Shown: one piece after another, positions 1 to 5,885 of the stretch
Numbering within the stretch: the first letter of the stretch is position 1
Layout: each line of letters starts with the position of its first letter
NCBI GenBank assembly: GCA_027451915.1
Contig: DAIDHU010000557.1
Span: 1 to 8,645, forward strand
DNA: 8,645 bases
From: Thiomonas sp.
Lineage (GTDB): Bacteria > Pseudomonadota > Gammaproteobacteria > Burkholderiales > Burkholderiaceae_C
Reading direction: 5' to 3'
Notes under the pieces: generated by a model
What the model saw: the letters and a program-made list of their open reading frames with translations, nothing else
What the model was told of the DNA's origin: nothing
Databases searched by the model: none
Position numbers and translations under genes: made by a program

Positions 1-185
1 TGCGGCCCGACACCCTGGAGCGGGCGCGCGCGGCGGGAATCCGCGCGGCCGACAGCCTGGACGACAACGACGGGCACGGCTTTTTCTCGGCCCTGGGCGA
101 CTCGGTGCTCACCGGGCCCACGATGACCAACGTGAACGACTTCCGCGCCGTCCTGGTCCAGGGCGGCACGGCGCCGCGCGCCTGA
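1..185 (+). CDS. ttuD: C-terminal end of glycerate 2-kinase / hydroxypyruvate reductase (MOFRL family), partial
   Basis: The frame is open from the window edge to TGA at 183-185, giving about 60 residues. Visible pieces are an Asp/Asn-rich DDNDGHGFF segment, then ALGDSVLTGPTMTNVNDFRAVLV. This LGD-x4-TGPT-x-TNVND-[FL]-R-x-[IVL] ending is characteristic of the MOFRL domain at the C-terminus of bacterial glycerate 2-kinases, also annotated TtuD or hydroxypyruvate reductase. These enzymes phosphorylate D-glycerate to 2-phosphoglycerate in the cytoplasm, feeding tartrate, glyoxylate or glycerate carbon into glycolysis. The gene ends with a short Gly/Thr/Ala/Pro/Arg tail. Its start and its operon lie to the left of the window, so its partners cannot be judged. 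The next gene converges on it, with 55 bases between the stop codons. The symbol is the usual one for the family and is not proven for this copy. Confidence 0.85.
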   Translation, partial: RPDTLERARAAGIRAADSLDDNDGHGFFSALGDSVLTGPTMTNVNDFRAVLVQGGTAPRA

Positions 186-193
186 GGGGACGC

Positions 194-221
194 GACCCGC
201 GGGCCCCGGCGCGGGCGGGTC
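194..221. terminator. GC-rich hairpin between convergent genes, possible bidirectional terminator
   Basis: GACCCGC (194-200) and GCGGGTC (215-221) form a perfect 7-base stem around a 14-base GC-rich loop. An alternative stem CCCGCG/CGCGGG lies inside the same segment. It starts 8 bases after the kinase stop and ends 19 bases from the stop of the converging transporter gene, which is where a shared terminator would be expected. There is no clear U-tract on either strand, so intrinsic termination is uncertain. Confidence 0.4.
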
Positions 222-240
222 GACGCACCCCCGCGCGGAC

Positions 241-1215
241 TCACAGGGCGGGGCAGGCCGCGGCTCCCGCCCCGCGGGCCCGGCGCCTGGCGGCGCGCGC
301 GGCCAGCAGGGCGGAACCGCTGTCGAGCACCAGCGCGCCCATGACCAGCAGGGCCCCCAGCACTTCGCTCACCCCGAAACGGCAGCCCTGCAGCGCGCCG
401 ATGGCGAAGGCCGTCACCGGGACCAGGTTGATGAACAGCACTCCCGCCGTGGGCCCGATGCGCGCGATGCCGGCGTTCCAGCCCAGCACCGCCACGAAGG
501 CCGCCAGCAGCACCAGGTACGCCATGCCCCAGGCGCTGGCGCGCAGGTCCGCCGCGTCGGGCACGCGCAGGTGGCCGCTGGCCATTCCCGCCAGCGCGAT
601 GGCCACGATGCTCAGCGCGCCCAGGCCGCAGCTCAGGGCCGTGTAGCGCAGCGCCGACCAGCCCGCGAAGGACCGGGCGCCCAGCGTATAGGCCACCCAG
701 CACAGCGCGCCGGCCAGCACCATGGCGTCGCCCAGGCCTCCCCCGCCGTGCAGCAGGCGTTGCGGATGCCCTGCGCCCAGCACCAGCAGCACGCCGAGCA
801 GGGCCAGCAGGATGGACACCAGCGTGGCGCGCGCCGGACGCAGGCCGCGCAGGCCCCATTGCACCAGCGCCGTCATCAGGGGCATCAAGGCCACCATCAC
901 CGAGGCCTGCTCCGGCTGGGTGCGCTGCAAGCCCTCGAAGCCCAGGAGGTTGAATCCCGCGAAGCCCAGCGTGCCCAACATCCACAGGCGCGGCCCGTGG
1001 CCCTGCAGGCGCAATGCGCCGCGGCCCTCGCGCCAGGCCAGCGCGGCCAGGAACAGCGGCGCCGCCAGGCCATAGCGCAGCGCGGTCAGAACGATCGGGT
1101 CCAGATGCGCGAACAGCACCTTGCCCAACGGCAGCATGCCGCCCCAGGCGGCGCCGGCCAGGTCCAGCATCAGCAGGCCCCCTGAACGGGATGAACGGGT
1201 GGAATTCGAAGTCAT
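241..1215 (-). CDS. EamA-family DMT superfamily transporter (probable metabolite exporter)
   Basis: This is a 324-residue, strongly hydrophobic inner-membrane protein with the two tandem EamA (DUF6) repeats of the drug/metabolite transporter superfamily. The first spans roughly residues 14-146 and the second roughly 160-298. About ten membrane segments are expected. The second repeat opens with the typical LGDAMVLAGALCWVAYTL, and its last two helices carry the GPTAGVLFINLVPVTAF and LGALLVMGALVL patterns. A Ser/Thr/Arg-rich head and an Arg/Ala-rich cytoplasmic tail (from about residue 306) flank them. The ATG at 1213-1215 is chosen because GAGGAA (1223-1228 on this strand) lies 7 bases upstream; a later in-frame Met at residue 16 has no such support. 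The gene is divergent from a LysR gene, with 110 bases between the starts, suggesting that regulator controls it. Members export amino acids, nucleosides or toxic metabolites, but the substrate here is unknown. Confidence 0.9.
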   Translation of the reverse strand: MTSNSTRSSRSGGLLMLDLAGAAWGGMLPLGKVLFAHLDPIVLTALRYGLAAPLFLAALAWREGRGALRLQGHGPRLWMLGTLGFAGFNLLGFEGLQRTQPEQASVMVALMPLMTALVQWGLRGLRPARATLVSILLALLGVLLVLGAGHPQRLLHGGGGLGDAMVLAGALCWVAYTLGARSFAGWSALRYTALSCGLGALSIVAIALAGMASGHLRVPDAADLRASAWGMAYLVLLAAFVAVLGWNAGIARIGPTAGVLFINLVPVTAFAIGALQGCRFGVSEVLGALLVMGALVLDSGSALLAARAARRRARGAGAAACPAL

Positions 1216-1273
1216 GGCGTAGTTCCTCGGCGAGTCCCAACAATGGGTGCCATGCTATAAATTGCCGATTCAT

Positions 1274-1302
1274 TTGATAATCCACATCATCGACACTAAA
1301 TA
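1274..1302 (+). promoter_or_regulatory. Candidate sigma-70 promoter of the first LysR gene
   Basis: TTGATA (1274-1279, five of six matches to TTGACA) is followed after 17 bases by TAAATA (1297-1302), a weak -10 element. The region is clearly more AT-rich than its surroundings. Transcription would begin near 1309, about 17 bases before the ATG. It is assigned by motif and spacing only. Confidence 0.4.
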
Positions 1303-1303
1303 C

Positions 1304-1318
1304 TTTCCATACTGGAAA
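1304..1318. promoter_or_regulatory. 15-base palindrome, probable LysR autoregulatory operator
   Basis: TTTCCA (1304-1309), a TAC spacer and TGGAAA (1313-1318) form a perfect inverted repeat. It fits the T-N11-A pattern of LysR-type binding sites in three registers (T1304/A1316, T1305/A1317, T1306/A1318). It lies on the predicted transcription start and includes the GGAAA that is the only ribosome-binding-like sequence before the ATG at 1326. Binding there would block the regulator's own expression; the divergent transporter start is 88 bases away. Confidence 0.5.
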
Positions 1319-1325
1319 CAATTCC

Positions 1326-2225
1326 ATGATCGACCTTGAAGCCTGCCGCGTGTTCGCGCGCGTGGTCGACGAGCATTCCTTCTCGGCGGCCGCACGCTCC
1401 CTGGGCATGTCCCTGCCCGCCGTCAGCAAGCATGTCGCGCGACTGGAGCGTGAACTCGAGGCGCGCCTGCTGCACCGCACCACGCGGCGCCTGAGCCTGA
1501 CCGAGGCCGGCGCGGTGTTCCACGGCCATTGCCTGCGGCTGCTGGAGGACGCGCGCGCCGCGCAGGACGGGGTGCTGCGCCTGCACGACGCGCCGCGGGG
1601 CGAGCTTCGCCTGAGCGCCCCGGTGAGCTTCGCCGCCACCGAGCTGGCGCCGCGCCTGCCCGCCTTTTTCGCACGCTACCCGGAAATCAGCCTGGACATC
1701 GACGCCAGCGACCGCCAGGTGGACCTGGCCGACGAGGGCTTCGACCTGGCCATCCGGCTCACCGAACGTCCCCCCGAAGGCCTGGTGGCGCGCGCGCTGC
1801 ACGGACTGCGGCGCGTGGTCTGCGCCTCGCCCGAGTACCTGCGCCGCGCCGGCGTGCCCGAACATCCGGCCGAACTGAGCAGGCACGAATGCCTGACCTA
1901 CCCCCAGTTCGAAGGTGCGGCGCGCTGGAACTTCGAGCGGGCCGGCGAGCATGTGGAGGTGCCGGTTCGAGGACGGCTGCGCACCAACAGCTCCGAGCTG
2001 CTGCTGCGCTCGGCCCGCCAGGGCCTGGGCCTGCTGCGGGTGCGCGACTACACGGTGCGCGAGGACCTGCGCCGCGGCAGTCTGCGGGAGGTGCTGCGCG
2101 AGTGGTCCCCCGACACCCGCGCCGGCATCTACCTGCTGTACCTGCCCAACCGGCGGCTTCCCCCCAAGGCGCGGGTATTCATCGACTACCTGCTGCAGGC
2201 CTACGACGCGCCGGGCGCCGCCTGA
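1326..2225 (+). CDS. LysR-type transcriptional regulator, CrgA/DmlR-like subgroup
   Basis: This 299-residue protein has full LysR-family length. Residues 4-62 are the winged helix-turn-helix DNA-binding domain, with FSAAARSLGMSLPAVSKHVARLE and the TTRRLSLTEAG wing that are typical of the CrgA/DmlR branch. Residues from about 90 to 290 form the periplasmic-binding-protein-like effector domain, opening GELRLSAPVSFA and carrying the DEGFDLAIRLTE strand. Such proteins bind DNA as tetramers and respond to a small co-inducer. The start ATG at 1326 gives the canonical N-terminus; only a weak GGAAA ribosome-binding sequence precedes it. The gene is divergent from one DMT transporter gene and lies 94 bases upstream of a second on its own strand. 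It may therefore govern one or both exporters, which is inferred from position. The effector is unknown. Confidence 0.92.
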   Translation: MIDLEACRVFARVVDEHSFSAAARSLGMSLPAVSKHVARLERELEARLLHRTTRRLSLTEAGAVFHGHCLRLLEDARAAQDGVLRLHDAPRGELRLSAPVSFAATELAPRLPAFFARYPEISLDIDASDRQVDLADEGFDLAIRLTERPPEGLVARALHGLRRVVCASPEYLRRAGVPEHPAELSRHECLTYPQFEGAARWNFERAGEHVEVPVRGRLRTNSSELLLRSARQGLGLLRVRDYTVREDLRRGSLREVLREWSPDTRAGIYLLYLPNRRLPPKARVFIDYLLQAYDAPGAA

Positions 2226-2233
2226 AACGGCCC

Positions 2234-2253
2234 CGCGGGCGATCCGGCCCGCG
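2234..2253 (+). terminator. Hairpin after the LysR gene, possible terminator
   Basis: CGCGGGC (2234-2240) and GCCCGCG (2247-2253) pair perfectly around a 6-base loop, starting 9 bases after the LysR stop. The stem is all G/C but no U-run follows, so it may terminate weakly or simply stabilise the 3' end. If it works, the transporter downstream needs its own promoter. Confidence 0.4.
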
Positions 2254-2284
2254 CGCCGGGCGAGCGCGCCCTCGCGCGCGGCGG

Positions 2285-2290
2285 CACAAT
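2285..2290 (+). promoter_or_regulatory. Weak candidate -10 element for the second DMT transporter
   Basis: CACAAT, in the context GGCACAATGCCGG, resembles -10 regions often seen in GC-rich betaproteobacteria. It sits 29 bases before the chosen ATG. No recognisable -35 box lies 16-18 bases upstream, so the call is tentative. Confidence 0.25.
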
Positions 2291-2319
2291 GCCGGGTCAC
2301 GCCACGTTTTCCTCATCCG

Positions 2320-3240
2320 ATGGATTCCCGCCTGCCGATCGACGCCCGCACCAGTTCGCTCATGACCCTGCTGTGCCTGATCTGGGGCCTGCAGCAGGTC
2401 GCGCTCAAGGCTTTCGGCGCCGACATCTCGCCCCTGCTGCAGATCGCCCTGCGCTCGGGAATCGCCGCCTTGCTCGTGGCCTGGCTCATGCGCCTGCGGC
2501 GCGAGCCCCTGGACTGGGCGCAATGGCGCCCAGGCCTGGCCTGCGCGGCGCTGTTCGCCACCGAATACCTGCTGGTGGGCCAGGCGCTGCGCTACACCAC
2601 GGCCTCGCACACGGTGGTGTTCCTGTACGCGGCGCCCGTGTTCGCCGCGCTGGGCCTGCACCTGCGCCTGCCAGCGGAGCGGCTTTCGGGCCTGCAATGG
2701 ACGGGCGTGGCGATGGCCTTCGGGGGCGTGGCCACGGCCTTCCTCGGTCCCGGCTCCGCCGCGGGCGCCGGGCAGGCCGGCCTGCTGGGCGACGCCATGG
2801 CCCTGGGCGGCGGCGCCTGCTGGGGCGCCACCACCGTGACCATCCGGCTCAGCGCGCTGTCGCGCACGCCCCCGACCATGACCCTGCTGTGGCAGTTGCT
2901 GGGCGCCTTCGCGCTGCTGCTGCCCGCCTCCTGGCTGCTGGGCGAGACCCACATCCACCCCAGCACCCAGGCCTGGCTGGAACTGGGATTCCAGGCGCTG
3001 GTCGTGTCCTTCGCCAGCTTTCTCGCCTGGTTCTGGCTGCTGCGCCACTACCTGGCCTCGCGCCTGGGCATCTTTTCCTTCATGACCCCCGTGTTCGGGG
3101 TCGCGCTGGGCGCGCTGCTGCTGCACGAGCCGCTGAGCGCGCGCTTCCTGGCCGGCGCGGCGCTCATGTTCGCCGGCATCCTGGTGGTCAGCATGCACCG
3201 CCTGCTGGCCGGGCTGGGCGCGCGCATGCTGCGCGCCTGA
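2320..3240 (+). CDS. EamA-family DMT superfamily transporter (second copy)
   Basis: This 306-residue inner-membrane protein has two EamA repeats, roughly residues 14-146 and 155-290, and about ten hydrophobic helices. Diagnostic segments are LIWGLQQVALKAF in helix 1, LLGDAMALGGGACWGATTV at the start of the second repeat, and a final pair with FSFMTPVFGVALGALLLHEPLS and GAALMFAGILVVS. The HEPLS motif before the last helix is very common in EamA proteins. The reading frame is open further upstream, but homology begins at the ATG at 2320. No good Shine-Dalgarno sequence precedes it; an internal ATG at 2362 is an alternative. It is not a close duplicate of the divergent transporter at 241-1215, since only family motifs are shared. 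The 3' end overlaps the convergent reductase gene by 53 bases. The substrate is unknown and export is the usual direction. Confidence 0.9.
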   Translation: MDSRLPIDARTSSLMTLLCLIWGLQQVALKAFGADISPLLQIALRSGIAALLVAWLMRLRREPLDWAQWRPGLACAALFATEYLLVGQALRYTTASHTVVFLYAAPVFAALGLHLRLPAERLSGLQWTGVAMAFGGVATAFLGPGSAAGAGQAGLLGDAMALGGGACWGATTVTIRLSALSRTPPTMTLLWQLLGAFALLLPASWLLGETHIHPSTQAWLELGFQALVVSFASFLAWFWLLRHYLASRLGIFSFMTPVFGVALGALLLHEPLSARFLAGAALMFAGILVVSMHRLLAGLGARMLRA

Positions 3241-4240
3241 GGCGCGGGGCCGCCCGCGGGTCGAAGGAGGGAACGATATACAGATCGAGAACCAGCAGCT
3301 CGCCCCGCGCCCGCGACACGCAGGGCGTGAGGTGGGTGCGTTGCTCGTCGGGGCCGAGGATGCAGTCCTGATGCTCGACCTCGCCCTGCAGGTAGCCGGT
3401 CTTGCAGGTGGCGCACAACCCGGCCTCGCAGGAGGTGGCGATCTCGATGCCGGCCTCGCGCAGCACCTCCACGATGCTGCGCTGGGCAGCCACGTGCAGG
3501 CGCAGGCCGCTGCTGGCGATCTGCACCGTGAAACCCCCGGCGGAAGGCGCGCCGTCGCAGACCGGCCTGTCCGGCGCCTGGAAATGTTCGCAATGCACGC
3601 TGCCGGCCGGCCACAGCGCCGCGGCGCTCGCGCAGGCCTTCATGAATCCGGCCGGGCCGCAGTAGTAGACCTGCGTGCCCTCGCGACGCTCGGCGGCGAG
3701 CAGCGCGGCGATGTCCAGCCCGCGCGACGGATCGCCCCCGTCCAGGTGCAGGTGCAGGCGCGCCGGGTCCAGGCTCGAGCGCAGCTCGTCGGCGAAGGCC
3801 GCGCATTGCGCATCGCGGGCGCAGTAGTGCAACTCGTAATCCACCGCCTGCGCCTGCAGCTGATGGGCCATGGCCTTGAGCGGCGTGATGCCGATGCCCC
3901 CGGCCAGCAGCAGCACGTGGCGGGCACCGGGGCGCAGCGCGAAATGGTTGCGCGGCGGGCTCACCCGCACCAGCTGGCCCACGCGCCAGCCCTGGTGCAG
4001 GCCGCGCGAGCCGCCCCGCCCCTGCTCCTCGCGCAGCACGCCGATGACGTAGCGCTGGCGCTCGCCCGGCGGGTTGCACAGTGAGTACTGGCGCAGCAGT
4101 CCGTCGGCCACCTGCACGTCGATATGCTCGCCGGCCTCGAAGCCGGGCAACGGCGCGCCCTGCGGATGCACCAATTCATAGGAGTGGACGTTGCGCGCCT
4201 CCAGGCGGATCTGGCGCACCAGCAATTCGAGTTCAGGCAT
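3188..4240 (-). CDS. VanB-type oxygenase reductase: FMN / NAD(P)H / plant-type [2Fe-2S] electron transfer component
   Basis: This 350-residue cytoplasmic reductase belongs to the phthalate dioxygenase reductase / vanillate O-demethylase reductase (class IA) family. Domains run in order: an FMN-binding barrel with RQYSLCN (50-56) and GSRGLHQG (77-84); a nucleotide-binding fold with LLAGGIGITPLKAMA (111-125) and YYCGPAGFM (192-200); and a C-terminal ferredoxin with ligands C271-X4-C276-X2-C279 and C307. It passes electrons from NAD(P)H to the Rieske oxygenase encoded just upstream. The ATG at 4238-4240 is chosen because GAGGTG (4248-4253 on this strand) lies 7 bases upstream and the protein then begins as relatives do; a frame extension to 4318 has no such support. 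The start overlaps the oxygenase stop by 8 bases (ATGCCTGA), suggesting translational coupling. Relatives usually end near LVLDL (316-320); here about 30 Pro/Ala/Arg-rich residues follow and run into the converging transporter gene. Confidence 0.93.
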   Translation of the reverse strand: MPELELLVRQIRLEARNVHSYELVHPQGAPLPGFEAGEHIDVQVADGLLRQYSLCNPPGERQRYVIGVLREEQGRGGSRGLHQGWRVGQLVRVSPPRNHFALRPGARHVLLLAGGIGITPLKAMAHQLQAQAVDYELHYCARDAQCAAFADELRSSLDPARLHLHLDGGDPSRGLDIAALLAAERREGTQVYYCGPAGFMKACASAAALWPAGSVHCEHFQAPDRPVCDGAPSAGGFTVQIASSGLRLHVAAQRSIVEVLREAGIEIATSCEAGLCATCKTGYLQGEVEHQDCILGPDEQRTHLTPCVSRARGELLVLDLYIVPSFDPRAAPRLRRAACARPARPAGGAC

Positions 4241-5786
4241 CGCCGCGCACCTCGCGTTCCAGCGCGTCCATTCGCTGGCGCACGAACTCCGTGCGCTCCT
4301 TTCCGTGCAAGGCTTCACTCTCGATCAGGATGTTCACCACTCCCCGGGAAATCCTGCGCCGGCGGGCGATCTCCTCCTCGGTGCTGTCGGCCAGCGGCAG
4401 CTCGAACACAGTGCCCGAGCAGAAGCTGTTGGGCGCCCCGCCGACCTCGCGCAGCCACTGCGCGAAGTTCTGCGGGCTGGCCGCCGGGTTGGCCCCGCGG
4501 ATCGCGTCGCGCAACATCTTGCGGAACAGGTACAGGCCGGCGTCGAGCTTGGTCGGATGCTCCAGCTTGTGCACGGCGATGGGGCGCTGGCTGATGATGG
4601 CCTCGTAGTCCCCCGGCGCGTACTGAGCCTGCTTGTAGTTCGGGCGCTCGCGGTGGTTGGGGGGAATCGGCGGCAGGTCGTCGATGGAGTACTTGCCGAA
4701 GCGCTCGGGGCGACGCAGCGCCACCTGGCCCTCGAGAAAATCGATGGACTCGTAGCCGACCAGATCCTTGTTGCCCACGCCGCGGGTATCGATGCCCGGG
4801 CCCAGGACCCGCCAGCCGATCATCTTGCTGTTTTCGTTGTCCACCGGAACGGTCCAGCGGATGATGTTGAAGCGGCTGAACAGCTTGCGCGCCTTGCCGT
4901 CCTCGGAGGTGTAGGCGTGCAGGCTCAGGTTGGGCAGCACCTGGTGCTGCACGCGCACGAACATGTGCTGGTCGTCCGAGCGGCGCGCGCCCGCGCAGGC
5001 CGGGCTGCGGCCCTGCTGCACGGGGACGAACTGCATGTCGGGAGCGACCTCCATCGAGGCGGCGCCCACCTCGTCGAAGGTGGTGCCCTGGAAATGCCCG
5101 CCCACCACGTTCTTGCCGGCGTGCAGCGCCGCGGTGTGGAAGTTGTCGGCGGCGTTGTCCTGCACCTGCAGCCAGTTGCAGTGCTGGAAATTGCTGAAGG
5201 GCACGAGCTCGTCGCCAGGCATCACCGTGAAATCACCTTCCCACTCGGGAAAGGGAGGCTCCTCCTCGGGAGGCCCCATGTAGGCGAACACCAGGCCGTT
5301 GCGCTCGAAAGCCTTGTAGGCGCCCTGGCGAATCGAGCAGGCGTACTTCTCGGCCTCGGCCTCCTCGCCCTTCGGGAAGGGCACGTGCAGACAGGTACCG
5401 TCCACGTCGAACACCATGCCGTGGTAGCAGCAGCGTATGCCCCGCTCCTGGATGGCACCGTACTCCAGCGAGGCCCCGCGGTGCACGCAGTGGGCATGCA
5501 GCAGCCCGACCCGGCCGCTGCCGTCGCGAAAGGCCACGAGCTCCTCGCCGAGGATTTTCAGGAATCGCGGCGTGTCGCTGAGTTCCATGGACATGCACAC
5601 CGGATGCCAGAACCGGCGCATGTACTCGCCCAGCGGGGTGCCGGGGTCGGTTTCCGTGATCTCCGGATCATGCTCGGGGGTGCGATTGGTGTAGTAGCCC
5701 CCGTACGGGATGAGCTTTTTCGCGACCGGCACCGCGCCGCTGGCGGTGGCGCCGGCCTTTTCCATCTTGTCCGAGGGACTGCTCAT
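4233..5786 (-). CDS. Rieske non-haem iron oxygenase, large subunit (phthalate 4,5-dioxygenase / O-demethylase class)
   Basis: This 517-residue alpha subunit hydroxylates or demethylates an aromatic substrate with O2. The N-terminal Rieske domain holds C100-X-H102-X16-C119-X2-H122 (CVH ... CCYHG), which binds [2Fe-2S]. The catalytic domain has NWLQVQDNAADNFHTAALH, fitting D214-X2-H217-X4-H222: the bridging Asp and two iron histidines. Asp393 in GDYEAIISQ is the best candidate for the carboxylate iron ligand. The EYMRRFWHPVC segment and the EH-x4-LDAGLYLFRKML segment near the C-terminus resemble phthalate-type oxygenases that work without a beta subunit. No beta-subunit gene is present, and the VanB-type reductase follows directly. 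The ATG at 5784-5786 is preferred because CAGGAG (5793-5798) lies 6 bases upstream. ATG 5810 and TTG 5825 would add 8 or 13 residues but have no ribosome-binding sequence. The substrate cannot be inferred; phthalate-like, methoxylated or phenoxy aromatic acids are all possible. Confidence 0.93.
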   Translation of the reverse strand: MSSPSDKMEKAGATASGAVPVAKKLIPYGGYYTNRTPEHDPEITETDPGTPLGEYMRRFWHPVCMSMELSDTPRFLKILGEELVAFRDGSGRVGLLHAHCVHRGASLEYGAIQERGIRCCYHGMVFDVDGTCLHVPFPKGEEAEAEKYACSIRQGAYKAFERNGLVFAYMGPPEEEPPFPEWEGDFTVMPGDELVPFSNFQHCNWLQVQDNAADNFHTAALHAGKNVVGGHFQGTTFDEVGAASMEVAPDMQFVPVQQGRSPACAGARRSDDQHMFVRVQHQVLPNLSLHAYTSEDGKARKLFSRFNIIRWTVPVDNENSKMIGWRVLGPGIDTRGVGNKDLVGYESIDFLEGQVALRRPERFGKYSIDDLPPIPPNHRERPNYKQAQYAPGDYEAIISQRPIAVHKLEHPTKLDAGLYLFRKMLRDAIRGANPAASPQNFAQWLREVGGAPNSFCSGTVFELPLADSTEEEIARRRRISRGVVNILIESEALHGKERTEFVRQRMDALEREVRGDA

Positions 5787-5792
5787 GAACTG

Positions 5793-5798
5793 CTCCTG
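5793..5798 (-). promoter_or_regulatory. Shine-Dalgarno sequence that sets the oxygenase start
   Basis: CAGGAG on the minus strand, 6 bases before the ATG at 5786, is the strongest ribosome-binding match in the operon. It lies inside the longer frames starting at 5810 or 5825, so it argues for the shorter protein. Confidence 0.65.
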
Positions 5799-5860
5799 CT
5801 CAAAGACCATGGTGGACGCGCGCAAGTACCGCGCGCCGGGAGGATTCGGCGACTGCGCCC

Positions 5861-5883
5861 GCGACGCCGCGGGCTGGCGTCGC
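5861..5883 (-). other. Hairpin between aldolase-fold gene and oxygenase gene
   Basis: GCGACGCC and GGCGTCGC form a perfect 8-base stem around a 7-base loop (5861-5868 and 5876-5883), beginning 2 bases after the aldolase stop on the minus strand. No U-run follows, so full termination is unlikely. It could act as a partial terminator, a processing site or a block to 3' decay that sets the ratio of upstream to downstream transcript. A further GTCGCC copy shortly downstream could pair with the first arm instead. Confidence 0.45.
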
Positions 5884-5885
5884 CA

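Noticed and set aside
571..1185. A plus-strand frame of 204 codons opposite the first DMT transporter, rich in Gln, Ala and His.
   Set aside because: Repetitive Gln/His/Ala composition is what antisense of hydrophobic Leu/Ala/Trp codons gives; no ribosome-binding site or domain supports it.
1296..2300. A 334-codon minus-strand frame antisense to the first LysR gene.
   Set aside because: Low-complexity Gln/Ala/Arg/Gly-rich translation without motifs, opposite a well-supported LysR gene; a compositional shadow.
1915..2319. In-frame upstream extension of the second DMT transporter to a start at 1915.
   Set aside because: The added 135 residues overlap the LysR gene in another frame, are Arg/Ala/Cys/Pro-rich and have no homology pattern; EamA similarity begins at the ATG at 2320.
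4241..4318. N-terminal extension of the reductase by 26 codons.
   Set aside because: It overlaps the oxygenase 3' end, is not seen in the family, and the internal ATG at 4240 has a GAGGTG ribosome-binding site.
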